Source: Owenia fusiformis (Eukaryota > Annelida > Polychaeta > Sabellida > Oweniidae). Taken from it: 64,000 nucleotides of DNA. Both the position numbers and the translations under genes were made by a program. Location: contig CAIIXF020000005.1 in assembly GCA_903813345.2 (NCBI GenBank), forward strand, positions 41,143,394 through 41,207,393, given 5' to 3'. Shown here in pieces: positions 1 through 12,600 of this stretch. Position 1 is the stretch's first letter. Each line of letters starts with the position of its first letter. The notes beneath the pieces were generated by a model, which saw nothing but the letters and a program-made list of their open reading frames with translations, was not told the DNA's origin and did no database searches.

Positions 1-345
1 AGAATTTCCACTGATTTCCACCGATTTAAACCAAAACAGTGATAAATACTGCTTTTTTCTCAAAAATTCAAAATTGCCACCAAGTAATTTACCCAGTATG
101 CCAAAAGATCTTGACACTAGTCTGTTCTTACATCTGTAAAACTCAAGTTAAACAGGTAAGCTATTTTCTTGGAATTTCGATGACATGATTTATATGGAGC
201 CCTCCAGTCCAAATGCAACCACGCCCATCAGCATAACATGATGCAAACTGAGATATTTTATATTTTATTATATTAGTTGAAATAATAAAACCAGTTCACT
301 AACCATTAATATAAATAGTCATTAAAACACCTATTATCAGACAAT

Positions 346-520
346 TACAGCAAAACCTGTCTACATGGAACACCTTTGGTATCTAGTGTTCCACTTAGGA
401 GTTGTTTCACTTTATAGAGATTCATTTAACATTAGGTCAGTTGGTCTTGGGACTCTCAAAAGTGTTCAACTAACAGAGGTGTTCCACTTCTAGGTGTTCA
501 ACCTTACATGTTTCACTGTA
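346..520. mobile_element. Small foldback element (MITE), copy 1
   Basis: 175 bp bounded by the inverted ends tacagcaaaacctgt and acatgtttcactgta. It shares most of its body (CTTTGGTAT, GTCAGTTGGTCTTG, GTGTTCCACTTCTAG) with the copy at 30791-30970, whose 15-bp ends are perfectly inverted. The ends include TA, the usual target of mariner-like elements. It lies in a DPP7-like intron just beyond the exon 5 donor. Confidence 0.75.
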
Positions 521-533
521 GTTAAAACCTTAC

Positions 534-621
534 CTTTTTTCCCACTCTCTGCCAACTTTGCCATGTCAGTGAATGCTTTACGTGCACTAGTGACACTCTC
601 TTGATTAGCTGCATAGATATC
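534..621 (-). CDS. DPP7: DPP7-like exon 5
   Basis: 88 nt encoding [17 protein letters not shown] and [12 protein letters not shown], flanked by acceptor tatatacag and donor G|GTAAGG. It starts in phase 0 and ends in phase 1. It corresponds to the helical region after IAASAP in family S28, where DPP7 has a stretch of the type 'C-x3-IRxAF'. This is the last exon of the gene inside the window; the remaining exons lie off the left edge. Confidence 0.75.
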
Positions 622-3600
622 CTGTATATAAGGAAACATATCACTATCAGTACAACTTAAAAGTTCATAAAAAACATTTTAATACCAATTGCAGGAAGTC
701 AAATTACATTGATATCTGTTTACAACTATCTCTTACATCTGTTACAGTTTTGAAGAACGCATATGGATCAGTTTTTCCTGCTACAAGGTATATCGGGGCA
801 CTAGCTGCAATGGCGCCATCTACCAGGTTGGGGTACTTGAACCGCATGTAAGCTGAGAGCATGCCTCCATAGCTGGAAAATATCATTCAAAAACTAACTG
901 TATGTAATGACACTGCCATCTTTATTAAAATACCAAAAGCCTAAAATTAAAATATGTTGGATCGTCAAATAAACATCTCAGCAAAATGTTACAGAAATAC
1001 TCATTTACATTGTGAAATCATATTTTAAATGGTGTATTATATCTTCTACTTTTGCTCTAATTTTCCTTGCATACTCTAGTTCCTGAATTCTATACCCTAT
1101 ATATTAACTAATTCATTCCTCTTATAGATGGCGATTAAATTCCAGTAAGACACATGATTTTCATTTCAATTTTCTGATTTATTAGAAAAAATGCTTCAAC
1201 CCTGAACCGAATGTACAAACACACGCACATGCAAACTGCATAGCCTTTGATATCTGCTAAATAGATATCTACTGATAAATGCCATTTGGTTGGATAATAA
1301 AAATATAATTTTGCTTTCAAGCTGTTTAGCTCTCAGTGTAATAATGTTCTATAACAATGGTCTTAATGCCTATAGAGGTTATTGCGCCTCATTCTGAATC
1401 TTCAATCTAAAGTCAATCAAGCATATGCATGTACATGTACTATCATTGTACGTGCATATTTACATGTTATATGTATAAAATCAAATAACTGTTTGTCCTT
1501 TTTATGCTTTCATGTATTCTATTTCAAAATTGATAAAAGTTCAATTGTGGTTGTTACACTAAAATTGATTGAGTAGACTATTCTATTTGTATGTAAGATA
1601 GCTGTGTCATATTTTAAAGATATACATGGTATAATGAAAAGTGCTGCACATGTATTTCTTTACATCATCCTAAAAACAAGGAAATCTGTCATTTTGAAGA
1701 GAGCAAATTCAAGGTCAGGACCAGAGGGTGGGAATATATGACCATTACTCCCAGAGTAGGGAATTGACAACCAATATTTTTTGTCAAAATCCCATTCTCA
1801 CACAAACCTTTGAATGGTACTTACTTGCTGTTAACATGGGAAGGTGTTTTGCAATGGAGGTGTACAATTTAAATCAGCCCTCTAAAAATTCAGTCTTCCT
1901 CAGGACCAGACAACAATGGTAAATAGATATGTAGAGTACAAGGCCCATATTTAGCCTACCATCTACCCTCATGTACCCCCAATTGGCATACCCCCCCCCC
2001 TAACATAACAAGAAATATAAGGGACCATAGGCTTGTTGGACTAGAGTAGCACATGATTGAAATGTACCTTCCTCCAAAGGTAATCACTGGACACTTGGTT
2101 GCGTTCATTGTTTCTTTGATGTTGGATATGAGGTGAGCATAATCAGCCATGGCTTGTTCAATGGTAAGCAGACCGATGTATGGGTGCTTGAAACTCCACT
2201 CTGGGCCCCACTCTGAGAAGGGAGCAGACCCGCCATAGAATCTCTGCAAGTACATTGGGAATATACATGAAAACTGAGTATTATAATATACTACTCTTTC
2301 TCAGAGCTGCAGTTCATATCTACACTCTTTAGATTGGAAAACATTCCTTAAACTTAACGAACATCAAGAAATATCACTATGTTTTATTCTCTGCTAGTAA
2401 ATAGCTAATATTTATTAATTCACATTTAAACATCAGTATACGGCCACAAAAAAAGTCTTAACGAGATGACTAAAATTTCATCAGAATCGAAGCTGTAAAA
2501 TTATCTGCAATTATCAGAGGTGTAGTATACCTGGCTGATGAGCGCAGGGTAATAATATACCTGCTTTGAGTGAATGCAATATCTAAATGCATCATAAAAC
2601 TCTTGCCAAGTCCTCAAGGAAAAGCCATATATTGCATGTTGCTAAGTAATAACTGTCCATTTCTACTCCCAACATCCTGACAACAAATTATATGGAAACA
2701 ATTCCAAAAATCAATGTGCTATAATATTACAGTTAGAAGGTCACAATAACCTAGATTCTTGTCATACATATTTTGGAAAAAGCATGCTCATGTTTGGAAA
2801 TAAGGTAATACGAGAAGTAGCCCAGTTTTAGAAACATATATTTTTACCTACTACCTTTATATACACTGTAATTTGTTATGTTACGTTATGATATTGAGGT
2901 AGACTGGATGATAAAAAATCTTTTTTGACTATAATGGCCAATTAATGAAATGGATAATATTATACATGATGGAAGATAAAATAGTGCTAATCAAATAAAT
3001 TGTATTTTAATTAAATATTTAATGGCATTTTCCTAATTACGGTATTTGTTTTTTGACTATTTGAATTGGTGGAACTACCTTAAGCCCTATGATTATTTCA
3101 CAAGAAGACTATTTACTATTTTGAATTCCTGTACAGTTTTCTAACTAATTAGTAATCAAATATTCAAGTTGTCCCCCTGACTGCCACTGCCACTAAGCAT
3201 AACAATAAGCACTGAGGAAATCACATTTAATTCCTATTTTTAAACACTTGCATTTCATTGATGAATCAATACACTGAGAAAACTGTCATTTATATCTGCC
3301 ACAATGCCACTAAATATTTAATTCTAAAAATTAAGCCACAGTATGAAGTGAGACCTGAGATGGAGGAAAATAATATGAATTCCTGAGGTTCAGATTCTTA
3401 TCAAGTATTTCATTGATTGAGAAGTAGAGCACTTAGACTTACCTGCGATATTAAGATGGGATAATAAGTAAAATATAATTGATTTGTCAGTTTGTATTGA
3501 TTCTGATAATGGATAACTGGTTTGATTACCAGATTTTTTAGAATTTTTCTACAAAAGTGTGATATATTCCTGTTGGTAATAAATTATTGCATTTAAAATA

Positions 3601-6600
3601 ACAAGTCAAAAAATAAAATGTAAATATCAATAATGTTACTAAACTAACAATATTAAGAACTAATAATATGATTTTTCAAATATCTATTTTAATACGTCCC
3701 ATGTGTGATAAGACTGTCACAAAATATATGATGGCTTAGCATACTTAGATACAGAGTCATTACGAGTTGATTTATCCCAGCTATAATAACAGAGAATGTC
3801 AACCTGTCAGAGTTTTAGTGAAGAAAAATAAGGTTTCTAATAAGCTAAGCCAAGGAGTTATTATAGAAGCTGCAAAACTACAATTTCACAAATGATAACT
3901 AACAGATTACTGTAACCTTGGAGAACTTCCATGATTCAATATCAAGATTTTCTGATTTTTAAATGTCTTGTGCGATTATATTTCATGATTAAAGACATTT
4001 GGACAATTTTTGAAGTGATAATGATTCAGATTTAACTGAATTATTGCTTCCTCCGCCAATTACAATTAACAAACTCTCATCAATGTTTTTGACACTCTCA
4101 AACATGACTGAAGTCATTAATGCTATATCCATTTTTACAAAGAATTTCGCACAATCTACATTTTGTGAAAATGCTACACTCATGAACATTTGAAACTTGA
4201 TGTTTTCTAGATTTACAGTATGCCTGTAGCGAAGAACAAATGAGAATGAATACAGGAAATAATATCTGAACTTAATGGCATATTGCATACTTTAGTATTC
4301 ACGCTATTGTTTCCTCAGCAATAAAGATTTATTTCATGCTGATGTTATAAATCAAGACTGATTAAATCATTAATCAATAGCTCTAGAATTTGGAGAATCA
4401 GATTTAGACCTGGGGAACTATGACTTTTGCAGCAAGAAAACACAACATGTTGCATACCACTAGCCATTGTTTGCAAACTTCTGGCATAAAAATACAACAA
4501 ATTGGTTGCTCAAAAGGCCCTCTGGTATGTTTATATTTTGTTAACAAAAACAACCTTGTTGACATTTTATAACTAAAAGGGATCCAGTCATCGAGATTTC
4601 TTTCCCACCGGACAATCAGTAATGTCCCAATATAACTGCTCATATAACATCTTACATACCTGAGGTATCTTGAGACCAAATTATGGACACAGTATAACCA
4701 ATATATTGAGGAAATCAACAGGACAACCAACAGAACACCAACTGTCAGAATTGAATGCAATAAGTGTAAAACAACATAAAATCGATTTTATCAATTCATC
4801 TATATTTTAAAGCCCCTGGAAGTAATAAATATGGCTTGCTAAAAGGATAAAAAATGTGTTATGGTTAAAAAAACAATGGTTGCAGCCCAGAATCGAACCC
4901 CAACCTTTGTGTCCAATAGATCACTGGAGTCAAACGCGCTATCCATTGTGCCACACAATCACTATATATCGCATCCTTCAAATTCTTTACCCATATCTTC
5001 AAATTCTTTACCCATATCAATAGTTTCTAAAAGTTATATAAGTAGGCTTTTTATTTGAAAATGATCAGTTAAATGACTGATAATTTTGAAATGAATATTT
5101 TTTCATCTCAATTTAAGAAAAACAATGTTTTATTGAGCATAGAATTTCCCATCGCGCGCCGTCTCTCTAAGCCAAATACAATCATTTGCTAAGGATATTG
5201 AGCCCAGGCAGCCAATCAGATTGGAGCAAACTGAAGTGGGTCATTTTAATTTTATTTCCAATTTCTCGACTATGAGGCCTGGAATAATGGCTGGGAACAT
5301 CATGAAAACTGAGACTGTTTACAAATTAATTGAAGCCTCACCATTGGTAAGTAAATAGACAAACTTGTTCAACATCAAATAACTTGAAAATATCAAGGGG
5401 CAATTGTCCATATGAAGGGCAGTTTTCATTTGTCTAAAAATTGGCAATGGACGGATGGATATAAGGATGAACAAGAATACAAACAAGGAAAACAAACCCC
5501 AACTATCCTCAACCATGATCTAGCTTGAAAAGAAACAAGGCACAGAGGTGAACAATATCGTACCTAAAACACAGCATTGTGGTCTTGTTGACCAAGAAAG
5601 CAAGATGGCCGCAGAAAAGTTAATCAGCTCTAGAACTTATCACTGTGTAACATATGTAAAAATTTGAACGGTTTGGCTGGAAACCTGTAGACAAGCCTCG
5701 ATAGACAAGATTTTAGGACGGAAAATCTAAAATGGCAACCTTAACATTTACCCAGAATGCCCAAAAACTAATCAGTTCTTGACGTTGATATGTAGAAACA
5801 TCCCTGAAAATTTCAGATGAATCCCTCAAATGGATTGGCTGTAAACCTGTAGACAAGTCTTGAAAGTGAAGATTTTAGGATGGAAAATCCAAAATGGCCA
5901 CCTTAAAATTTACCCAGAATGCCCAAAAACTAATCAGTTTTTGACGTTGATATGTAGAAACATCCCTGAAAATTTCAGATGAATCCCTCAAATGGTTTGG
6001 CTTGAAACCTGTAGACAAGTCTTGAAAGTGAAGATTTTAGGACGGAAAATCCAAAATGGCCGCCTTAACATTTACCCAGAATGCCCAAAAACTAATCAGT
6101 TCTTGACGTTGATATGCAGAAACATCCCTGAAAATTTCAGATGAATCCCTCAAATGGTTTGGCTGAAAACCTGTAGATAAGTCTTGAAAGTGAAGATTTT
6201 AGGACTGAAAATCCAAAATGGCCACCTTAAAATTTACCCAGAATGCCCAAAAACTAATCAGTTTTTGACGTTGATATGTAGAAACATCCCTGAAAATTTC
6301 AGATGAATCCCTCAAATGGTTTGGCTGGAAACCTGTAGACAAGTCTTGAAAGTGAAGATTTTAGGACGGAAAATCCAAAATGGCCATCTTAAGATTCACC
6401 CAGAATGCCCAAAAACTAATCAGTTAACTTTGATACGTAATAAAAAAATCCCTGAAAATTTCAGATGAATCCCTGAAATGATTTGGCTGGAAACCTGTAG
6501 ACAAGCTGAAAAGTGAGACGCCGCCCGCCGCTCGCCCGCCCGTCAAGCTGACTACAATATCGTACCTCTTGTTAGGTACAATAAAAATGTCTAATTACCC

Positions 6601-9600
6601 ACTCCCAACCATCCAAGTACCATTTTGATCCCTATTTCTCAACCCATGAATACCTTAGAGAGTTTGTCCAAACTTTGAATATACAATTACAAAAGCCAAA
6701 GCAAGTCATCTGAGACAAAGATGCCATCTGTTTGGTGAATTTTCCATGGAAAACATGGTCAATAATATTTTACTTAGCCTCTACTTACAAGTACTACTTT
6801 GATTAATAAGGAAAAGATAAGTGCTTTTGTTACGTCTTGATTACGTCATCCCTGTCTGTATTCAATACCTGATGCCTGATGCATTAATACATCAGCACAT
6901 GCAATATAAATAAAACAAGTGTTACAAATGTTGGTAGATCATGATTAATTGTGAAATTCTCCTGAATAATTCATGCCATTTCTTTATTGCAAGCATACTG
7001 TATAAAGCCAAGAAGGTCATTGCTCGACTAGCAATTTTCTTAAACTTAGGATCATATGCCAAGAGTAGTATTAAGTAGTATTAAGCCAAATCTAGAAAAA
7101 TCAGGATCATTTGTGCTATTGATACCACAAGGGTAATTAGTCGTAGTGGCATTTGCTGCAATGTGGTGTCCGTTGATGTCATTTGTCAAAGACCACCTGG
7201 CATTGTTTCACCTTAACAGTGTTTCATTGTTTTAAAATGCAAGGGATGATATGAAATGAGACACTTATATTATCACATGACCAAACCAGTTTGTATTTGT
7301 TGTTTACCACATAACACATACATCTAGCAGGTGCTGTTACCAATAAAGAATAAAAAATGAGCCTTCGGATAAGTATCATTATACATGTACAATGTACATG
7401 TATGGGCTTAAGATGTTTGCCTTTTTGTGATGCTTTTGGACCTTAAAAAATTATCACTCTACCTAAATGACAACTCTATATTTTATATGAAGTATGCATT
7501 ATCTTAAGAGATTTTCCAGATTTATCTTCTTTCCGTGAGTTTTCAAAATAGGACCAGGTTAGGGCTAATTGATGATGGGATCGCATGACCTTCCAGGATG
7601 TAACAGAGAAAGATAATGCTTATATACATGTATAGTCAAGTAATAATAAGTCTGTGAGAGATAGAGTTGCCATTATTCTGGTCGAGCTGACACTGTAATC
7701 AGTGTAATACTTTAATAATAACATACCCTCCAGGTTCATAACTGATTAATACAGAACACTCATTGTGAATTCTATGAAGAATGTACACCTAAACATTTTA
7801 AACATTTTCATTTTTTAATCTATAGTTCTTTAATAAAACAGCACTATTCCCTTAGCTCACATTGCTAAGAATGTTATATTTTGGTCACAAAAAATTATAT
7901 TTCTCTAAAACTGTGCAAAAGGAAGAACCAAAAAATAATTGTCAAAGAGTGGTTCACATTTTGAGATACCTAATATAAAAAATGAACATATTGTTTTCAT
8001 GCTCATATTGGCATATTCCGATTTGATTATTATTATTAAAAATATTTTATTCGTCTATATATTTTACATACATTATATTAATACAATTCCGATTTGATGA
8101 ACTCTTATTATCGTTTCTCCTAGTTTCTTTTCCGCTTTGCTTCTGCTGTTATTGTTATTTTCTTGGTCTTGATCTTCTTTATTCAACATTAAAAGAAACC
8201 AGAACAACGGCAACGCCAAAGCGTAGCAAATCCCATCGAACAGAAATGGCTGGCATTTTTACAAACAAATAGCAAATATCATAAAACAACACGCCAGAAA
8301 GGCCACCATTTTCAAAATGGTTGCTCACTAGCCAAGTTGTGATCAGAAGAAATAATATGCTTTTAAGTAGCCACCTCTAAAATTTTTGAAAAATCGCACA
8401 CGTACTTGTAAAATAACACACATAAAAATGGTGGCAATTTTTCAAAATGGCCGACTACTCCCCAAAGTTTTATTAGACAATGTGCCATGCTTAAAGTATT
8501 CACATATCAAATATGAACAAAATCGCTCCACTACTTTACGAGTTATAGTAAAATACATTAAAATGGCGGCCATTTTTCAAAATGGCCACTGTCTACCAAA
8601 AGCGTCATTAGAAATAGACAGTGTGCCATGCTTATAGTATTCACATACCAAATATGAACAAAATCACTCAACTACTTTTCGGGTTATAGTAAAATACATT
8701 AAAATGAAGGCCATTTTTCAAATTTTTTTTCAAAATGGCCACCTTCTACCAAAAGTGTCATAGGACAGTGTGCCATGCTTATAGTATTCACATACCAAAT
8801 ATGAACAAAATCGCTCCACTACTTTTCGAATTATAGTAAAATACGTTAAAATGGCAGCCATTTTTCAAAATGGCCGCCTTCTACCAAAAGTGTCTTTAGA
8901 CAGTGTGCAATGCTTATAGTATTCACATACCAAATATGAACAAAATCGCTCCACTATTTTTTGAGTTATAGCAAAAATCGTAAAATGACGAGTAAAGGCC
9001 GCCATTTTTCAAGATGGCTGCCATGTGCTTCTTTAATATCTACATTTGTAGCATTATTAATGTCCTTTATAATTTTTTTACATTTAAAACATATTGCTAT
9101 TACAGTTTTACATATTACACCTAAATTACTGTAAAATCGGCACTAAAATGGCCGCCATTTTGAAATGAGCGGCCATTTTGAAAATTTGCTTTCGAGCAGA
9201 ACTTCTACCCCCATAGGGTATATGTGTACAAAATATGAACAAAATCGGGCCAACGGTATTTGAGTTATTGCCCGGACGGACGGATGGACAGACAGACGGA
9301 CGGACGTACGTACGGACGTACGTACGTACGGACGGACGGACGGAGGCGTTCCCTATATCCCTCCGAACTTCGTTCGATGGGATAATAATACTCAGTTTTC
9401 CATAATGTTCCACTTTATTCAGAAATATCTATTTATTTATTTTTTATTTAGATTTTATTTGTTCAGGGATATCTAATAAGAAAAAACATATATTTTCTTG
9501 TTTCCATTAAAAATTCAGCACTGAAACATATTAGTTGTGCTTTTAATACATCTCTGTTTTTCCCAAGTCATCTCTTAATGGTGCCTCATTAGGGTGAGTT

Positions 9601-12600
9601 ACATCAAGTTGCATGCAATATTAAAATCATAAAATCAATAATTCCTGGCCCTTCAAGTTTCTCGAAAAGGCAAATAATATCACCACCTTGAAAAATGAAA
9701 TAATTCTTGTATTTCTTCAAAAGAGGAGGCCCAAAAGATTTTCCTTATAAGGTCAAAATATTTCCCATGATGCAGTTTGCGGAGGTAAAAATTCATACTT
9801 CCTTGTTTTCCCCCATTGGTTTAACATGGGGATCTTCACACCTATTTTTGAATCGATGTATTTGTTCATATTCCCATATGGGAGTACAGAACTGACATAT
9901 ATTTTTTCATTGTTTTGATATAGCGTGGTGAAAATGATGACTGAAAAGTGAGAAAATATTCCAGAAGAGAAGGTGATACCTGATCAGTTGACTAGTCGCC
10001 ATATTGGAAAAATAATTTCTTTTGACTTTCCACACTTTCATTTCAATCTTACCACACTACAAACTGCAACCAACATCGATGCAACAACAGAATAAAAGTA
10101 CTCATCTTCAAATTCCATTGTAGAGTTGCGTTGAAAACCCACAAACAAGTGAGCAGTTGACCAAAGAATATGCGTCGTTATTATCTAGGTCAATCGGTTC
10201 AGTGTCCAAAAGCAAATCTATGGTGCTCGTTTCCAAATTTTGTTGTTCATTATACAAGCTTTTCTTGATTATACTCAGTATACTGACCATTAAAGCAATG
10301 ACAAAGAACAATACTTCCGATGGTGTCATTGTTTTATTTAACGTGCAGGTACGATGTAAAAACAAAATTGCGTAATTACTTTGATTTACAACTTTCGGAT
10401 CACACAAACAGTTATGCGAAATGTATTGTGGGAATAAATTGATCAATCAAATTTTGTCCTTTTTGAGGGCTTTTTAAGTACATATTTAGTGCCTTCTCGA
10501 TTAAAGAGGGAACTATGAAATGGAAAATTGTTACTACACACACTGGTGCCACGCTGATATTACCAACCAGGCAATTTTTTGTAAAATTCTCAACAATATA
10601 TAGTATATAGTACCAGTAAAGCAATTCTTATTCCATTGAATAATAAATGTTGTTTGTAACTAGGGGTCACACGGTTTGAGATTTCACGGTTCGGTTCGGT
10701 TATTGTATTTCATAGTTCGGTTTGGTTCTGATTGCGGTTCTCACGGGCCTCGTGAAATGAGCAAAAATATATGAAATTGATCCGAAAATCAGAAAACATA
10801 CTAAGTGTGTCACAGTGTTTTATTGTATTCAGTATTGTAAGTATCCAGTTTCACACAATGTTTGTTTGTTTGTTCAGTCTTTTTTCCCTCCTCCCTCCCA
10901 AAATATCTGTGTGTTCACTGTGTTGATCTTCTTGTTTGATGTTCAAGTTTTTTCAACACATAAAATAACTTGTCAACTGTTGGCAAAATTAGCACAGTAC
11001 TTCACTAAACTGAATAAATGTTTTCTTTAGAAATATAACTTAAGTTCAACACTTTGTCAGGACTCAACATGGATCAAAGGCGAACGTAATACACAGAACG
11101 TGACTCGTTCGCAAATTCAATGCATTCGGCGTTCGGCTTTTTACAGTATACTGTTCTATCAACCAATAGGATTGCGCGAAATGTTTAGCGTAGGTCACTT
11201 CCGGGTCAATATGCCGGTGAAATTTATCAACATTTTCCTTTTGTTTTTGTTATCTGCCGTCTATATCAGAAGATCGTCGTAAATATCAGATATGGTTCGC
11301 ATTATTGCATGATGATTAACGATTCCAGACGATGTTTAGTTAATTGGTATTACACGAAAGCTTGAAATGGAGTTTAATTCCGAGTTTACATTTTTATTTT
11401 TCTGAAGTGAAACTGAAAATGTCACGGTTCTTCAAGAACCGCGGTTTTCAAGATTGTGTGCGAGCTAACCGTCGTGGAGGTATGAACCGCGGTAACCGCA
11501 AGCCACGGTTAACCGTGTGACCCCTATTTGTAACAGGCAATGCAATTTTTTATCTGCTTATTAGGAAAAACTCTAAAAAGTTGGTTTTGAATCTTCTTGT
11601 TTGTTTTATATAGAATATACCTAAAAAATATGATATATGATCGCACATTCCATCACAATTCCATGGAAGAGATTACGTTACATGAACAAGATATATATAA
11701 ATAGAATTTTTGTAAACCAATATCCAGCATAAGATGATAATCAGGTTTGCTTGACGTAATAAATGAAGGTTGGGTAGTGCACAAAGTAAACTGATTGAAA
11801 GAAAGCCATTACTGTATTTCCTCTAGCACGATTCTAATTACAGTTTTCATGTCGCTAGAAATAACCGAGTCAATGCAGAATGTTTCACGGAGAATAATAA
11901 TCTCGGAAGCAATTTGAGTAGGTACTCTTCCAAAACAAATTGGATGTACATCATGACTGCAAAAAGAAGGCTGAGAGTCAAAACATATAGCTCATAAACA
12001 TGCTAATAATGCCAAACATAAAAAATTATGAATTTTGACAAGTTGCTTAATAGTAAACTTTGCTCTTTCAATCCCATTGAGTCTCCTTCAAAAAACTTAC
12101 TAGACAACTCAATTTTGCATTCATCTAGGTTATAGCTATTTGCTATGACATGTGGTTAGAACCCTTCTTAATGAATAAATTAAAATAGAAATATTTTCTA
12201 TTTTGTCTGTCAAATAGATATATTTAGATTTTCAAAAAACGGTAAGGATTCCAAATGTACAAAACTGAACATTTCAAAAATGTTCACTTGTAAATTTTTT
12301 TATTTTTTTATCTTTTATATCAGTAGATGTACGAGTAACATTGGGTGATTAAGTTATTACAAAGAACCATCTTCAAGTACTAATCGCCACATGGGCATTA
12401 TAAGCACAAATATATACATAATTTTGCCTGGTCTATAATGGAGAAGATAAAATAATAGTACAATAATGTCATTTCAAAGGGCAATAAAGTGAAATATTGA
12501 ACCAAGGGCAGAAGGCCCGCAGAAATGACGTTATTAGTATTATTGCCACAGTTTATGCCAAGGGCTGAAAGAGCAAGAACTGAGTACCACTGAATGAAAA

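Noticed and set aside
4404-4760. 118-codon minus-strand frame with a hydrophobic start
   Set aside because: No recognised domain; it lies in an AT-rich intron, and the remainder looks random.
8386-8637. Protein with KMAAIFQNG repeats
   Set aside because: It is the common AAAATGGCGGCCATTTT dispersed repeat in translation and not a gene.
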